From: Mycoplana rhizolycopersici | Lineage (GTDB): Bacteria > Pseudomonadota > Alphaproteobacteria > Rhizobiales > Rhizobiaceae | Reading direction: 5' to 3' | Assembly: GCF_013378445.1 (NCBI RefSeq) | Contig: NZ_JABXYK010000002.1 | Location: 186,001 to 250,000 of the forward strand | DNA length: 64,000 nt | In this document: piece after piece, positions 55,084-64,000 of the stretch | Layout of the letters: every line of letters begins with the position of its first letter | Numbering within the stretch: the stretch's first letter is position 1 | Notes under the pieces: generated by a model | What the model saw: only the letters and a program-made list of their open reading frames with translations | What the model was told of the DNA's origin: nothing | Database searches by the model: none | Program-made: the position numbers and the translations under genes

Positions 55084-55821
55084 ATGTTTGATCTTTCCGG
55101 CCGCAAGGCACTCGTAACCGGAGCATCCGGTGGTATCGGCGAGGAAATCGCCAGGGCGCTGCATGCGCAGGGCGCGATCGTCGGCCTGCATGGCACGCGC
55201 GTCGAAAAGCTCGAAACGCTCGCCGGCGAGCTGGGCGAACGCGTGCACATTTTTCCGGCGGACCTTGCGGACCGCGCCGAAGTCAAGGCGCTCGGCGAAA
55301 AGGCCGAGGCTGAACTGGGCGGCGTCGACATCCTCGTCAACAACGCCGGCATCACCAAGGATGGCCTGTTCGTGCGCATGAGCGACGACGACTGGGATGC
55401 CGTCCTTGAGGTGAACCTGACGTCGGTGTTCCGTCTGACGCGGGAACTGACCCATCCGATGATGCGCCGTCGTTTCGGTCGTATCATCAATATCACGTCG
55501 ATCGTCGGCGTCACCGGCAACCCGGGTCAGGCAAACTACTGCGCCTCCAAGGCCGGCATGATCGGCTTTTCCAAGTCGCTCGCCCAGGAGATCGCCACCC
55601 GCAACGTCACCGTCAACTGCGTGGCACCGGGTTTCATCGAGTCTGCCATGACCGGCAAGCTCAACGACAAGCAGAAAGAAACGATCATGGGGGCCATCCC
55701 GATGAAGCGGATGGGCACCGGCGCGGAAGTTGCATCCGCCGTCGTCTATCTGGCTTCTACGGAGGCAGGCTACATGACCGGCCAGACGTTGCACGTCAAC
55801 GGCGGCATGGCAATGATCTGA
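55084..55821 (+). CDS. fabG: 3-oxoacyl-ACP reductase
   Basis: A 245-residue SDR enzyme reducing beta-ketoacyl-ACP with NADPH. TGASGGIG is the cofactor loop; NNAGITKDGLFVRM is typical of FabG; the catalytic set is Ser in INITSIVG with Tyr and Lys in YCASKAG. MFDLSGRKALVTG is the usual rhizobial start, so ATG 55084 is preferred over ATG 55066. It lies 37 nt after fabD. Confidence 0.96.
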   Translation: MFDLSGRKALVTGASGGIGEEIARALHAQGAIVGLHGTRVEKLETLAGELGERVHIFPADLADRAEVKALGEKAEAELGGVDILVNNAGITKDGLFVRMSDDDWDAVLEVNLTSVFRLTRELTHPMMRRRFGRIINITSIVGVTGNPGQANYCASKAGMIGFSKSLAQEIATRNVTVNCVAPGFIESAMTGKLNDKQKETIMGAIPMKRMGTGAEVASAVVYLASTEAGYMTGQTLHVNGGMAMI

Positions 55822-56099
55822 AGCCGACCGGAAAACGCCCGCTTGTCGCGTGAAAATAGCATGTTGACCGCGGCTTGCCGGGCGATTTTCGGACTTTGCG
55901 GCAGACTTAAACCGTGTTAATCGGGCCATGACTGCCAGCAGTCGACCGGGGAATACAAGCTTTGTGCGGCGCTCTATGATGGCGCCCGGGGGCATCTACG
56001 GTTGAAAAAGAATTGCCCGGAACCTTCGCGTGCCGGGCTTGGTTGAGTGCCCCGGTGCCGTGAACGGCATCGAACAAAACAAAGGTCGAGGAATCCGAC

Positions 56100-56336
56100 A
56101 TGAGCGACATCGCAGAACGCGTGAAGAAAATTGTGATCGATCATCTGGGCGTTGACGCCGACAAGGTCAGCGAAGGCGCGAGCTTCATCGATGATCTCGG
56201 CGCGGACTCGCTCGACACCGTCGAACTGGTCATGGCCTTCGAAGAAGAATTCGGCGTCGAAATCCCCGACGATGCCGCTGACTCGATCCTGACGGTCGGC
56301 GACGCCGTCAAGTTCATCGAGAAGGCCCAGGCCTGA
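56100..56336 (+). CDS. acpP: Acyl carrier protein
   Basis: A 78-residue carrier of growing acyl chains. The phosphopantetheine serine is in [19 protein letters not shown] near residue 37, and the protein is strongly acidic as expected. GAGGA precedes the ATG. The 278-nt gap after fabG suggests a separate strong promoter, usual for this highly expressed gene. Confidence 0.98.
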   Translation: MSDIAERVKKIVIDHLGVDADKVSEGASFIDDLGADSLDTVELVMAFEEEFGVEIPDDAADSILTVGDAVKFIEKAQA

Positions 56337-56347
56337 TCCTGCATTTC

Positions 56348-56370
56348 CGACGGGCCCTCGCGGCCCGTCG
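56348..56370. other. Hairpin between acpP and fabF
   Basis: A perfect 9-bp stem (CGACGGGCC at 56348-56356, GGCCCGTCG at 56362-56370) with a 5-nt loop lies 11 nt after the acpP stop and lacks a T-tract. It could stabilise a short acpP message or partly terminate, allowing more ACP than FabF from one transcript. Confidence 0.5.
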
Positions 56371-56441
56371 CGACCCCGCTTGCGGACAGCGCCTGTGCGC
56401 TCCGCCTCGGTCCAAGAGAATTATAGGGTGGATCACCGACG

Positions 56442-57701
56442 ATGAGACGTGTCGTTATCACAGGTACCGGCATGGTATCGCCTTTGGGCTGTGGTACCGA
56501 ATTGACCTGGTCCAGGCTTCTTGCCGGCCAGAGCGGCGCTCGCCAGGTCAGTGGCTTCGAATTCGATGACCTTCCCGCCAGGATCGCATGCTATATCCCC
56601 ACGGGCGACGGGACCGAAGGCACCTACAATGCCGACCGGTGGATGGAGCCGAAGGAACAGCGCAAGGTCGATCCCTTCATCATTTACGCGATGGCGGCTG
56701 CCGAAATGGCGCTGGACGATGCCGGCTGGCATCCGAAGACCGACGAGGAGCAGACCTCGACCGGCGTACTGATCGGCTCGGGCATCGGCGGCCTCGAAGG
56801 CATCGTCGAGGCGGGGCTGATCCTGCGCGACAAGGGCCCGCGACGCGTTTCTCCCTTCTTCATTCCCGGCCGCCTGATCAACCTCGCCTCCGGCCAGGTT
56901 TCCATCCGCCACAAGCTGCGCGGCCCCAACCATTCCGTCGTGACGGCGTGTTCGACCGGCGCGCATGCGATCGGTGACGCAAGCCGCCTGATCGCACTTG
57001 GCGACGCCGACGTGATGGTCGCCGGTGGAACCGAATCGCCGATTTCGCGCATGGCGCTTGCCGGCTTCGCCGCCTGCAAGGCGCTTTCGACCCAGTACAA
57101 CGACGAGCCTACCAAAGCCTCGCGCCCCTATGACCGCGATCGTGACGGTTTCGTTATGGGCGAGGGCGCCGGCATCGTCGTGCTGGAAGAACTGGAGCAC
57201 GCCCTGGCGCGCGGCGCAAAGATCTATGCCGAAGTGGTCGGCTACGGTCTTTCGGGCGACGCCTTCCACATCACCGCCCCGTCCGAGGACGGCGACGGCG
57301 CCTATCGCTGCATGCAGATGGCGCTGAAGCGGGCCGGACTGACGCCGGACGATATCGACTACGTCAACGCGCACGGCACCTCGACCATGGCCGACACGAT
57401 CGAACTCGGCGCCGTCGAGCGCCTGGTCGGCAAGCATGCGGACAAGGTCTCAATGTCGTCGACCAAGTCGGCGATCGGCCATCTTCTGGGCGCTGCGGGC
57501 GCGGTCGAAGCGATCTTCTCGGCGCTGGCGATCCGCGACAACGTCGCACCGCCGACGCTCAATCTCGACAATCCCGACGTCGAGACGGCGATCGACCTCG
57601 TGCCGCACAAGGCGCGCAAGCGCGAGATCAATGTCGCGCTGTCGAATTCGTTCGGCTTCGGCGGGACCAACGCCTCGCTGATTCTGCGCCGCTACGGCTG
57701 A
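56442..57701 (+). CDS. fabF: 3-oxoacyl-ACP synthase II
   Basis: A 419-residue condensing enzyme for chain elongation. The Cys-His-His triad is seen in VTACSTGAHAIG, VNAHGTSTMADTIE and KSAIGHLLGAAG; NSFGFGGTNASL closes the active site. Length is typical. The Shine-Dalgarno is poor (GGTGG, 12 nt away), consistent with lower output than acpP. Confidence 0.96.
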   Translation: MRRVVITGTGMVSPLGCGTELTWSRLLAGQSGARQVSGFEFDDLPARIACYIPTGDGTEGTYNADRWMEPKEQRKVDPFIIYAMAAAEMALDDAGWHPKTDEEQTSTGVLIGSGIGGLEGIVEAGLILRDKGPRRVSPFFIPGRLINLASGQVSIRHKLRGPNHSVVTACSTGAHAIGDASRLIALGDADVMVAGGTESPISRMALAGFAACKALSTQYNDEPTKASRPYDRDRDGFVMGEGAGIVVLEELEHALARGAKIYAEVVGYGLSGDAFHITAPSEDGDGAYRCMQMALKRAGLTPDDIDYVNAHGTSTMADTIELGAVERLVGKHADKVSMSSTKSAIGHLLGAAGAVEAIFSALAIRDNVAPPTLNLDNPDVETAIDLVPHKARKREINVALSNSFGFGGTNASLILRRYG

Positions 57702-57712
57702 GCGGTCTGTGT

Positions 57713-57733
57713 ACCGCCACCACCGGTGGCGGT
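57713..57733. terminator. Hairpin after fabF
   Basis: ACCGCCACC (57713-57721) and GGTGGCGGT (57725-57733) form a perfect 9-bp stem with a 3-nt loop, 11 nt after the fabF stop, followed by TCGGGTTTG. A probable but weak terminator. Confidence 0.5.
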
Positions 57734-57811
57734 TCGGGTTTGTGTCCGCCCCACGGCGTCGAACGCAGTCCGACGAAACAATCCAATGCGCCGCAAGCGG
57801 CGCGCCGGAGA

Positions 57812-57934
57812 ATGACGACGGATCTCGCCTGGGGGCGGGATACGATCCAGTTTTTGCCGTATTGGTCTGCCCTAGTGATATGTGCGTTCGCATTGGGCAT
57901 GGGGGCGCAGTCGGGCCGCACAGTCAGGCCATGA
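57812..57934 (+). CDS. Possible 40-residue membrane peptide
   Basis: A short frame encoding MTTDLAWGRDTIQFLPYW followed by a hydrophobic stretch (SALVICAFALGMGA) and a basic end (GRTVRP), the layout of a single-pass small membrane protein. CGGAG lies only 1-2 nt before the ATG, closer than ideal. It occupies the otherwise empty 329-nt gap between fabF and mltG. Evidence is limited to composition and position. Confidence 0.3.
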   Translation: MTTDLAWGRDTIQFLPYWSALVICAFALGMGAQSGRTVRP

Positions 57935-58030
57935 CAATTTGCGCACGCCCCCATCCCGCGGTTTCGTTGCGGGCAGCGGCGGGCAGGCGGGGGAGCGGAC
58001 CATGACGGCCAGTTCATACGAGGAGTGTCT

Positions 58031-59233
58031 GTGAGCGAGAACAACGAAACCGCTGACATGTCTTTCGGTCGTGGCGACAACGCCAGCAAGGGCCCGATCA
58101 TCCCCAAGTCCGCAAACGAGGCCCTGCGGCCGGAGCAGGTTCCGCGTCCGCCGCGGCGCTCGCGCAAGGCCCGCAGCCAGCTTGTGATCTTCCTGAACTT
58201 CCTGATGACCGTCATCGTGTTCGTCACGATCGCGGCCGGCGCGATCTTCTATTACGCGCTCGACAGCTTCGAGAAGCCTGGTCCGCTGGCGGCCAACACC
58301 AACTTCATCGTCCGCAACGGCGCCGGCGTCAACGAGATCGCCTCCAGCCTGGAGCGTAACGACATCATTACCGACAGCCGCGTCTTCCGTGGCATGAGCC
58401 GGATCTACCTGAAGGACGCTGTCCTCAAGGCTGGCGAGTACGAAATTCGTGCCGGGGCCTCGATGCACGACATCCTGGAGTTGCTGCAGTCCGGAAAGTC
58501 GATTCTCTACAGCGTGTCCGTTCCTGAAGGCCTGACCGTCAAGCAGGTGTTCCAGCGCCTCACCGACGATCCGGTTCTCGAAGGCGACCTGCCCGGTGAC
58601 CTGCCGCAGGAGGGCACGCTGATGCCGGACACCTACAAGTTCTCGCGCGGCACCAAGCGGGCCGACGTGCTCCAGCAGATGCTGGCGGCGCAGAAGGCGC
58701 TGGTGCAGCAGATCTGGGAGAAGCGCGACGACGACCTTCCGATCGCCTCGCCGGAGGAACTGGTGACGCTTGCCTCGATCGTGGAAAAGGAGACGGGCAG
58801 GGCCGACGAGCGTCCGCGCGTGGCATCCGTCTTCATCAACAGGCTCGAGAAGAAGATGCGCCTGCAGTCCGACCCGACGATCATCTACGGCATCTTCGGT
58901 GGTGACGGCAAACCGGCCGACCGTCCGATCCTGCAGTCGGATATCGAGAAGCAGACCCCCTACAACACCTATGTGATCCGCGGCTTGCCGCCGACGCCGA
59001 TCGCAAATCCCGGTCGCGCGGCGCTTGAGGCGGTTGCCAATCCCTCGCGGACGTCTGACCTCTACTTCGTTGCCGACGGCACGGGCGGTCACGCCTTCGC
59101 CGAAACACTCGACGAGCACAACGCCAATGTCCGCCGCTGGCGCAAGCTGGAAGCGGAGAAGGCTGCCGAGGCCGCCAAGGCTGCGCAGGAAGCCGGCCAG
59201 GCCGGCACGCCTGACGGCGCTGGCGCCCAGTAG
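58031..59233 (+). CDS. mltG: Endolytic murein transglycosylase MltG (YceG)
   Basis: A 400-residue inner-membrane enzyme that cuts nascent glycan strands and sets their length. A ~45-residue cytoplasmic tail is followed by a membrane helix (VIFLNFLMTVIVFVTIAAGAIFYYAL), a LysM-like segment, and the YceG domain with catalytic glutamate in LASIVEKETGRADERPRVASVFINRL. The end is Ala/Glu-rich. The GTG at 58031 has GAGGAG 5 nt upstream; GTG 58025 is the alternative. Confidence 0.92.
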   Translation: MSENNETADMSFGRGDNASKGPIIPKSANEALRPEQVPRPPRRSRKARSQLVIFLNFLMTVIVFVTIAAGAIFYYALDSFEKPGPLAANTNFIVRNGAGVNEIASSLERNDIITDSRVFRGMSRIYLKDAVLKAGEYEIRAGASMHDILELLQSGKSILYSVSVPEGLTVKQVFQRLTDDPVLEGDLPGDLPQEGTLMPDTYKFSRGTKRADVLQQMLAAQKALVQQIWEKRDDDLPIASPEELVTLASIVEKETGRADERPRVASVFINRLEKKMRLQSDPTIIYGIFGGDGKPADRPILQSDIEKQTPYNTYVIRGLPPTPIANPGRAALEAVANPSRTSDLYFVADGTGGHAFAETLDEHNANVRRWRKLEAEKAAEAAKAAQEAGQAGTPDGAGAQ

Positions 59234-59407
59234 CGCGTCTACGTTGGGTGATGACCGAGGCGGGGCGCCCAGCGTGCCCTGCCGGTTCCTCGGCCGTGCC
59301 TATCGCGGCCAAGGCCCACGCTTTTCCTTCAGGAACAGGCTATATAGGGGAAAACGGTGCCGCCGCTGATTCCGAGGCGCCGAAGCCCTTCGCGAGCGGA
59401 GATCGAA

Positions 59408-60295
59408 ATGCCACTTCAGTCCATGACCGGGTTTGCGCGCAGCGAGGGAACGAGCGGACGTTGTCGCTGGGCGTGGGAGTTGCGCTCGGTCAACGGCAAG
59501 GGGCTCGACCTGCGTATCCGCCTCCCGCAGGGCTTCGAGCAATTCGAGCCGATGGTGCGGCAGAAGGCGGCGGCGGCATTTACCCGCGGCAACATGCAGA
59601 TCGGCTTGTCGGTCTCCGTGGTTGAGGCGCAGGTACAGCCGGTTATCAACCAGGCGGCCCTCTCCGCCATTCTGTCCCTGCGCGAACAACTTTCAGGCAT
59701 TGTCGATTCGGCGCCGTTGCGGCTGGATACGTTGCTCGGCGTCCGCGGCGTCGTCGACTTCCGCGAGGCGGAGGAGAGCGCGGCCGAGCGCGAAAGCCGC
59801 GACCAGGATATCTCCGATGGCCTCGATGCTGCGATCGAACGGCTGCTGTCCATGCGGCTCGGCGAGGGCCATGCGTTGCGGCAGGTCCTTGGCGGCCATG
59901 TTGGCAAGATCGCCGCTCTGGCCGCGGCGATCGAGGCGGACCGCAGCCGCAGCATCGATGCGATTGCCGAGAGGCTGGCCGGGCAGGTGCAAATGCTGAT
60001 GCAGGGCAATGGCGGGCTGGACCGTGACCGCCTCTACCAGGAGGCCGTATTGCTGGCCACCAAGGCCGACCTGCGCGAGGAGATCGATCGCCTTGAGGCG
60101 CATGTGCGGGCCGCCGAGCAATTGCTCTTGGCCGACCAGCCGGTCGGGCGGAAGCTCGACTTTCTTGCACAGGAATTTAACCGGGAAGCGAATACCATAT
60201 GCTCGAAGTCGAACGCGGCGGCCGTCACCGCCGCGGGGATCGAACTGAAAGTCGTCATCGACCAGTTCCGCGAGCAGATACAGAATTTGGAGTAG
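59408..60295 (+). CDS. yicC: YicC/YloC-family endoribonuclease
   Basis: 295 residues. MPLQSMTGFARSEG and WELRSVNGKGLDLRIRLP at the start and FLAQEFNREANTICSKSN, then KVVIDQFREQIQNLE, at the end are the diagnostic YicC blocks. YicC in E. coli is an endoribonuclease implicated in small-RNA turnover. GGAG lies 7 nt before ATG 59408. The gmk start is 4 nt after its stop, a conserved pairing. Confidence 0.93.
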   Translation: MPLQSMTGFARSEGTSGRCRWAWELRSVNGKGLDLRIRLPQGFEQFEPMVRQKAAAAFTRGNMQIGLSVSVVEAQVQPVINQAALSAILSLREQLSGIVDSAPLRLDTLLGVRGVVDFREAEESAAERESRDQDISDGLDAAIERLLSMRLGEGHALRQVLGGHVGKIAALAAAIEADRSRSIDAIAERLAGQVQMLMQGNGGLDRDRLYQEAVLLATKADLREEIDRLEAHVRAAEQLLLADQPVGRKLDFLAQEFNREANTICSKSNAAAVTAAGIELKVVIDQFREQIQNLE

Positions 60296-60298
60296 ACC

Positions 60299-60964
60299 AT
60301 GGCCGCGCCGCAGCAGAACCAACCGATCCAGATCGCCCGGCGCGGGCTGATGCTGGTGATTTCCTCGCCGTCCGGCGCCGGCAAGTCGACGATCGCTCGC
60401 AACCTGCTGGAAGCCGATTCCGGCATCAGCCTGTCGATCAGCGTCACGACCCGCCAGCGCCGCCCGAGTGAGATCGCCGGCCGCCATTACCACTTCATCG
60501 ACCGCGCCGAATTCGACATGCTGCGCGATTCCGATGCTCTGCTCGAATGGGCGGAAGTGCACGGCAATTTCTACGGCACGCCGCGCAAGCCGGTGGAGGA
60601 GGCGATGGCTGCCGGTCGCGACATGCTGTTCGATATCGACTGGCAGGGCGCACAGCAGCTGCAGGAAAAGATGGCCGCCGATGTCGTCTCGATCTTCATC
60701 CTGCCGCCGTCGATGACCGAGCTGCAGTCGCGCCTGCACAGGCGGGCGGAAGACACCGAGGAAGTGATCGCGACACGGCTGGCCAATTCGCGGGCCGAGA
60801 TCGAGCACTGGCATGAATACGACTACGTCATCCTCAACGACGATCTGACGGCCGCCTTCGATGCGGTGCAGAGCATCGTCAAGGCGGAGCGCCTGCGCCG
60901 CGACCGCCGCCACGGCATGTTCGACTTTGTCTCGAAACTGCTGACGGAACAGCCGGTCCTCTGA
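60299..60964 (+). CDS. gmk: Guanylate kinase
   Basis: A 221-residue enzyme phosphorylating GMP. P-loop [10 protein letters not shown] at about residues 22-31; GMP-binding [20 protein letters not shown] and [23 protein letters not shown] follows. GGAG at the yicC stop serves as its ribosome binding site, so translation is coupled. Length and motifs are standard. Confidence 0.97.
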   Translation: MAAPQQNQPIQIARRGLMLVISSPSGAGKSTIARNLLEADSGISLSISVTTRQRRPSEIAGRHYHFIDRAEFDMLRDSDALLEWAEVHGNFYGTPRKPVEEAMAAGRDMLFDIDWQGAQQLQEKMAADVVSIFILPPSMTELQSRLHRRAEDTEEVIATRLANSRAEIEHWHEYDYVILNDDLTAAFDAVQSIVKAERLRRDRRHGMFDFVSKLLTEQPVL

Positions 60965-60982
60965 GGCCGGCGCTCCAGCCTT

Positions 60983-61597
60983 TCAAAACATTGTCGCGAG
61001 GATCGGCAGATGGCCGTTCATCCTCAGGTATTCGATGCCTTCGAGGAATGGAAACAGCGCCAGCAGGAACAGGCTGTCCCGGAACGTGCTCGTCAGCGCC
61101 TTCTGCGAGAAGCGGACGCCTGTCGCCGTTCGGTAGAGTGATAGGCGCGGCAGGAACAGCGGCGTCTTCTTCGCATAGTCACGATAGGCTGCCCCGAAAA
61201 GATGCTCCAGAAACGCGGCTTCGCGCAAGGCCGTGTACTTGAACACCAGATAGAAGGCGAAGGCCATCGAAACGGCCAGGATCAGCGAACCGGAGATCAG
61301 GCCCACGCCGAGAATGCCCGCGAGCGAGGAGAGGTAGAGTGGATTGCGTGTCATCGAATATGGGCCGATGTCGACGAGCTTCCGGTTCTTGTGGGCGCCG
61401 ATATAGAGAATGCTCCAGAGCCGGCCGAGGATCGCAAGGAAGATCAGCATCAGGCCGCTGACCTCTATGAACTCATGGACGGGGCCATCCTGCCAGTATG
61501 GCCTGATCAGGACGATGGCCGCGAGAGAGGATGCGGAGAGCAGCCACAGGGACGCGATCCGCTTCTTCTGGTCGAAGGCAACGGTGTCAGGTTGCAT
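60983..61597 (-). CDS. Isoprenylcysteine carboxyl methyltransferase-like membrane protein
   Basis: 204 residues with about five hydrophobic helices. LVDIGPYSMTRNPLYLSSLAG is the signature shared by ICMT/PEMT-type membrane methyltransferases, and FLEHLFGAAYRDYAKKTPLFLP matches the C-terminal SAM-binding region. Bacterial members have varied or unknown substrates; lipid methylation is possible. GGGAG precedes the ATG. Convergent with gmk. Confidence 0.82.
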   Translation of the reverse strand: MQPDTVAFDQKKRIASLWLLSASSLAAIVLIRPYWQDGPVHEFIEVSGLMLIFLAILGRLWSILYIGAHKNRKLVDIGPYSMTRNPLYLSSLAGILGVGLISGSLILAVSMAFAFYLVFKYTALREAAFLEHLFGAAYRDYAKKTPLFLPRLSLYRTATGVRFSQKALTSTFRDSLFLLALFPFLEGIEYLRMNGHLPILATMF

Positions 61598-61693
61598 TGG
61601 CCGCTCCCTCGGTAGGACAGAAATGGCGCGACCGGAACATGGCGAATTGATGTCTTGGCTGCACCGGCAGTGGCAGGTGGCTGGTACCGGCGG

Positions 61694-62524
61694 TCAGAGC
61701 GCGTTTGCGAGTGCCACGAACTCTTCGACAGAAAGCGTTTCCGCCCGTCGTTGCGGATCGATCCCGACCTTTGCGAGCAGCGCCTCGCCGCCGAGCGGCT
61801 TCAGGCTTTGCCGCAGCATCTTGCGGCGCTGGCCGAAGGCCGCGTGCGTCACCTTCTCCAACGCGGGCGCAGCACAGGCGAGCGGATTTTCGATCGGTTC
61901 CAGATGAACGACGGACGAAGTGACTTTCGGCGCCGGGACGAATGCCTGGGGTGGAACGTCGAACGCCATCCGCGCGTGCGTGCGCCAGCCTGTGAGCACG
62001 CCGAGCCGTCCATAGTGATCGTCGTCCTCGCTGGCCACGATGCGCAGGCCCACCTCGCGCTGGAACATCAGCGTCAGCGACTTGTAGAAGGGCGGCCAGT
62101 CCTTCGGCAGCAGCCAGTTCAGCAACAGCTGCGTACCGACGTTGTAGGGCAGGTTGGCGATGATGCGGACCGGCTCACCTGCCGGCACCAGTGCTGTGAA
62201 GTCGACTTTCAGCGCATCGCCCTCGATGACGGTGAGCCGGCCCGGATAATGGTCCGAAATCTCCTGCAGCGCTGGCAAGGCACGCGCGTCGCGTTCGATC
62301 GCGATGACGTGCTTGGCGCCGAGCGAGAGAATGGCGCGCGTCAGCCCACCGGGGCCGGGGCCGACCTCGATCACGGTACAGTCTTCCAGCGGCCCGGCCG
62401 TGCGCGCGATCTTCTGCGTCAGGTTGAGGTCGAGGAGGAAGTTCTGCCCGAGCGACTTCTTCGCATCGAGCCCGTGGCGCTGAATGACGTCGCGTAGCGG
62501 CGGAAGCCCGTCGATCGCCGCCAT
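61694..62524 (-). CDS. ksgA: 16S rRNA dimethyladenosine transferase
   Basis: A 276-residue SAM enzyme that dimethylates A1518 and A1519 of 16S rRNA during 30S maturation. [11 protein letters not shown] starts the fold, [16 protein letters not shown] is the SAM loop, [13 protein letters not shown] is the catalytic NLPY motif, and [12 protein letters not shown] and [12 protein letters not shown] follow. Its ATG shares one base with the pdxA stop (TGATG). Confidence 0.97.
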   Translation of the reverse strand: MAAIDGLPPLRDVIQRHGLDAKKSLGQNFLLDLNLTQKIARTAGPLEDCTVIEVGPGPGGLTRAILSLGAKHVIAIERDARALPALQEISDHYPGRLTVIEGDALKVDFTALVPAGEPVRIIANLPYNVGTQLLLNWLLPKDWPPFYKSLTLMFQREVGLRIVASEDDDHYGRLGVLTGWRTHARMAFDVPPQAFVPAPKVTSSVVHLEPIENPLACAAPALEKVTHAAFGQRRKMLRQSLKPLGGEALLAKVGIDPQRRAETLSVEEFVALANAL

Positions 62525-63549
62525 CAGTTACCGCCCCGTTCGTGCAGCGCCAGCTCGTGAGCAAGGCGAAGTGCCGCGAGCAGGCTGTCCGGCTTGGCCT
62601 GGCCGGTGCCGGCCAGCGAGAAAGCCGTGCCGTGGTCGGGCGAGGTGCGGATGAACGGCAGCCCGAGCGTCACATTGACAGAATCGTCGAAGCCCAGCGC
62701 CTTGGCGGGTATCAGGGCCTGATCGTGATACATGCAGATCGCAACGTCGTAGGTCGCACGCGCGGCCTCGTGGAACATCGTGTCGGCCGGCAGCGGCCCG
62801 ACGGCATCGATGCCCAGTTCCTTGAGCCGCTCGATCGCCGGCGCCACGATCGCTGTGTCCTCGAGGCCGAGGGCGCCGCCTTCGCCGGCATGGGGATTGA
62901 GGCCGGCGACCGCCAGCCTCGGTGCGGCAATGCCGAAGCGCTGCTTCAGATCCCTCGCCGTCACCAGCGCAGTCTCGAAGACGAGATCCTCCGTCAGCGC
63001 GGCAGGCACGTCCTTCAGCGGGATATGGATCGTGACGGGCACGCTTCTGAGTTTCGGTCCTGCCAGCAGCATGACCGGCAGCGCCTGCTTGCCGGTTGCC
63101 CTGGCGGCCAGGTCGGCCAGATATTCGGTGTGGCCGGGGAAGGGGAAGCCGGAATCGTAGAGGACGGCCTTGGCAATCGGATTGGTCACCACCGCCGAAG
63201 TGCGTCCCGACATCGTCAGCGTGACGGCCGTCTCGATCGCAGCGATGATCGCGCCCGCATTCTTCGAGGACGCCTTTCCGGCGATGGCCGGCTCGACGAG
63301 CGGGACGGAATAGACGGGGATCGCCTCGTCGAAAACCGTGGCCGCCGTCTCCGGCGTCGCTGCGGCGACTGCAACGTCCAGCCCGCGTGCGGCAGCGCGC
63401 GCCAGAAGCGCCTCGCCGTCGCCGATGAACAGGAAGGCGGGCAGGTCCAGCCGGACGCGCTCAAGCCAAAGGTCGAGCGTGACGTCCAGTCCGATCCCGG
63501 ACGGGTCGCCCATGGTAAGGGCCAGCGGGGGGACGGTCGCAACGGTCAT
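62524..63549 (-). CDS. pdxA: 4-hydroxythreonine-4-phosphate dehydrogenase
   Basis: A 341-residue NAD-dependent enzyme of the DXP-dependent pyridoxal phosphate pathway. [16 protein letters not shown] near the start, [52 protein letters not shown] and [15 protein letters not shown] supply the substrate and zinc ligands. It sits between the surA-like gene and ksgA, the order usual in proteobacteria. Confidence 0.96.
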   Translation of the reverse strand: MTVATVPPLALTMGDPSGIGLDVTLDLWLERVRLDLPAFLFIGDGEALLARAAARGLDVAVAAATPETAATVFDEAIPVYSVPLVEPAIAGKASSKNAGAIIAAIETAVTLTMSGRTSAVVTNPIAKAVLYDSGFPFPGHTEYLADLAARATGKQALPVMLLAGPKLRSVPVTIHIPLKDVPAALTEDLVFETALVTARDLKQRFGIAAPRLAVAGLNPHAGEGGALGLEDTAIVAPAIERLKELGIDAVGPLPADTMFHEAARATYDVAICMYHDQALIPAKALGFDDSVNVTLGLPFIRTSPDHGTAFSLAGTGQAKPDSLLAALRLAHELALHERGGN

Positions 63550-63608
63550 GGAATGGCATTTCTATGGCGGGAGAAGAGCCGGCGCGGCGCGCCGGCGGCG
63601 GAGCGCGG

Positions 63609-64000
63609 TCAGCGCATCGTGATCTGCGCCTTGCTGCGCAGTTCATCCACATACTTCTTGCTGTTGCCGTCATCCGGCTTGTCGCCACCCTTGCCGAGCT
63701 CCTCGGCGCGGAACACCATTTCGGCGGCCATGTCGTCGTTGACCTGGCGCGTCTTGCAGATTCCGAGATATTCCACGCCGCGTTCGGTGACGCGCGTCTC
63801 GGTGGTGTTGCCCTTAGCCTTCTCGATCAGCGGCTTCCAGTCTTCGGGCAACTGCGGTGCAAGCACCCGGCCCAGCTCGCGAATGGAGACGTCGTGCATC
63901 GTCGCGGCGAAGATCTTGGCGTCCTCACAGCCGGGATATTTGGAGCGCGAGGCCTCGGCCTCCGCCTTGCGCTTGCCGATGATGGCGTTGCGGCGCGATG
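63609..64000 (-). CDS. surA: SurA-like peptidyl-prolyl isomerase, C-terminal part
   Basis: At least 130 codons at the C-terminus; the frame is open to the right edge, so the N-terminus lies outside. The visible end (RRNAIIGKRKAEAEASRSKYPGC, then ISIRELG-like SIRELGRVLAPQLPEDWKPLIE, and KKYVDELRSKAQITMR) fits the last helix-strand region of rhizobial SurA-type chaperones, which help fold outer-membrane proteins. The assignment leans on the surA-pdxA-ksgA gene order. Confidence 0.75.
   Translation of the reverse strand, partial: SRRNAIIGKRKAEAEASRSKYPGCEDAKIFAATMHDVSIRELGRVLAPQLPEDWKPLIEKAKGNTTETRVTERGVEYLGICKTRQVNDDMAAEMVFRAEELGKGGDKPDDGNSKKYVDELRSKAQITMR

Overview
The window is GC-rich chromosomal DNA from an alphaproteobacterium, most probably a member of the Rhizobiaceae (Sinorhizobium/Ensifer, Shinella or Rhizobium). 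This rests on the Rhizobiales NAD regulator NadQ, TIGR02301- and DUF2232-type proteins, RIME-like intergenic palindromes, and familiar rhizobial gene orders (rpsF-rpsR-DUF2232-rplI; fabD-fabG-acpP-fabF-mltG-yicC-gmk; surA-pdxA-ksgA; psd-pssA; radA-cvpA-purF). No rRNA, tRNA, CRISPR array, prophage or insertion sequence was found. Genus assignment is inference.

Layout. 1-6.2 kb: the end of recO, a PaaI-type thioesterase, a very large DUF2339 membrane protein, a MOSC protein and an MFS transporter. 6.3-10.2 kb: nadA-nadB-nadC for de novo NAD synthesis, preceded by a terminator and a perfect dyad that is a good candidate NadQ operator. 10.3-13.3 kb: periplasmic Cu/Zn superoxide dismutase and a secreted RTX-repeat protein. 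13.3-19.4 kb: a tightly overlapping minus-strand operon ygfZ - HD hydrolase - dual-specificity phosphatase - nadQ, then secreted and small proteins of unknown function, a Nudix hydrolase and an SRAP (YedK/HMCES) peptidase. 19.5-24.1 kb is the most unusual stretch: two very short paralogous genes, a possible cysteine-codon leader peptide ahead of cysS, and a vapBC toxin-antitoxin pair translationally coupled to three tandem GFA-family genes. 24.2-32.4 kb: citramalate synthase (isoleucine precursor), RarD, a LOG-family hydrolase, a LysM/Ig-like envelope protein and an Atm1-type ABC exporter.

32.4-38.5 kb: an extensin-like peptidoglycan protein, phosphatidylethanolamine synthesis (psd, pssA) and a MarR-controlled EmrAB-type efflux operon with a clear operator-like dyad. 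38.5-47.5 kb (mainly minus strand): SDR, purF, cvpA, radA with an upstream parDE pair coupled to it, alr and dnaB. 47.9-52.2 kb: cyclopropane fatty acid synthase and the rpsF-rpsR-DUF2232-rplI operon with recognisable promoter and terminator. 52.3-64 kb: a small membrane protein, an aldo/keto reductase, the fatty-acid synthesis cluster, mltG, yicC, gmk, a membrane methyltransferase, and ksgA-pdxA-surA running off the right edge.

Most of the window is core housekeeping. The accessory or poorly understood parts are the RTX protein, the small paralogous genes at 19.5-20.1 kb, the cysS leader, vapBC-GFA, parDE-radA and the extensin-like gene. Start codons were chosen by Shine-Dalgarno match and overlap with the upstream stop; many genes here are joined by 4-nt ATGA or GTGA overlaps.
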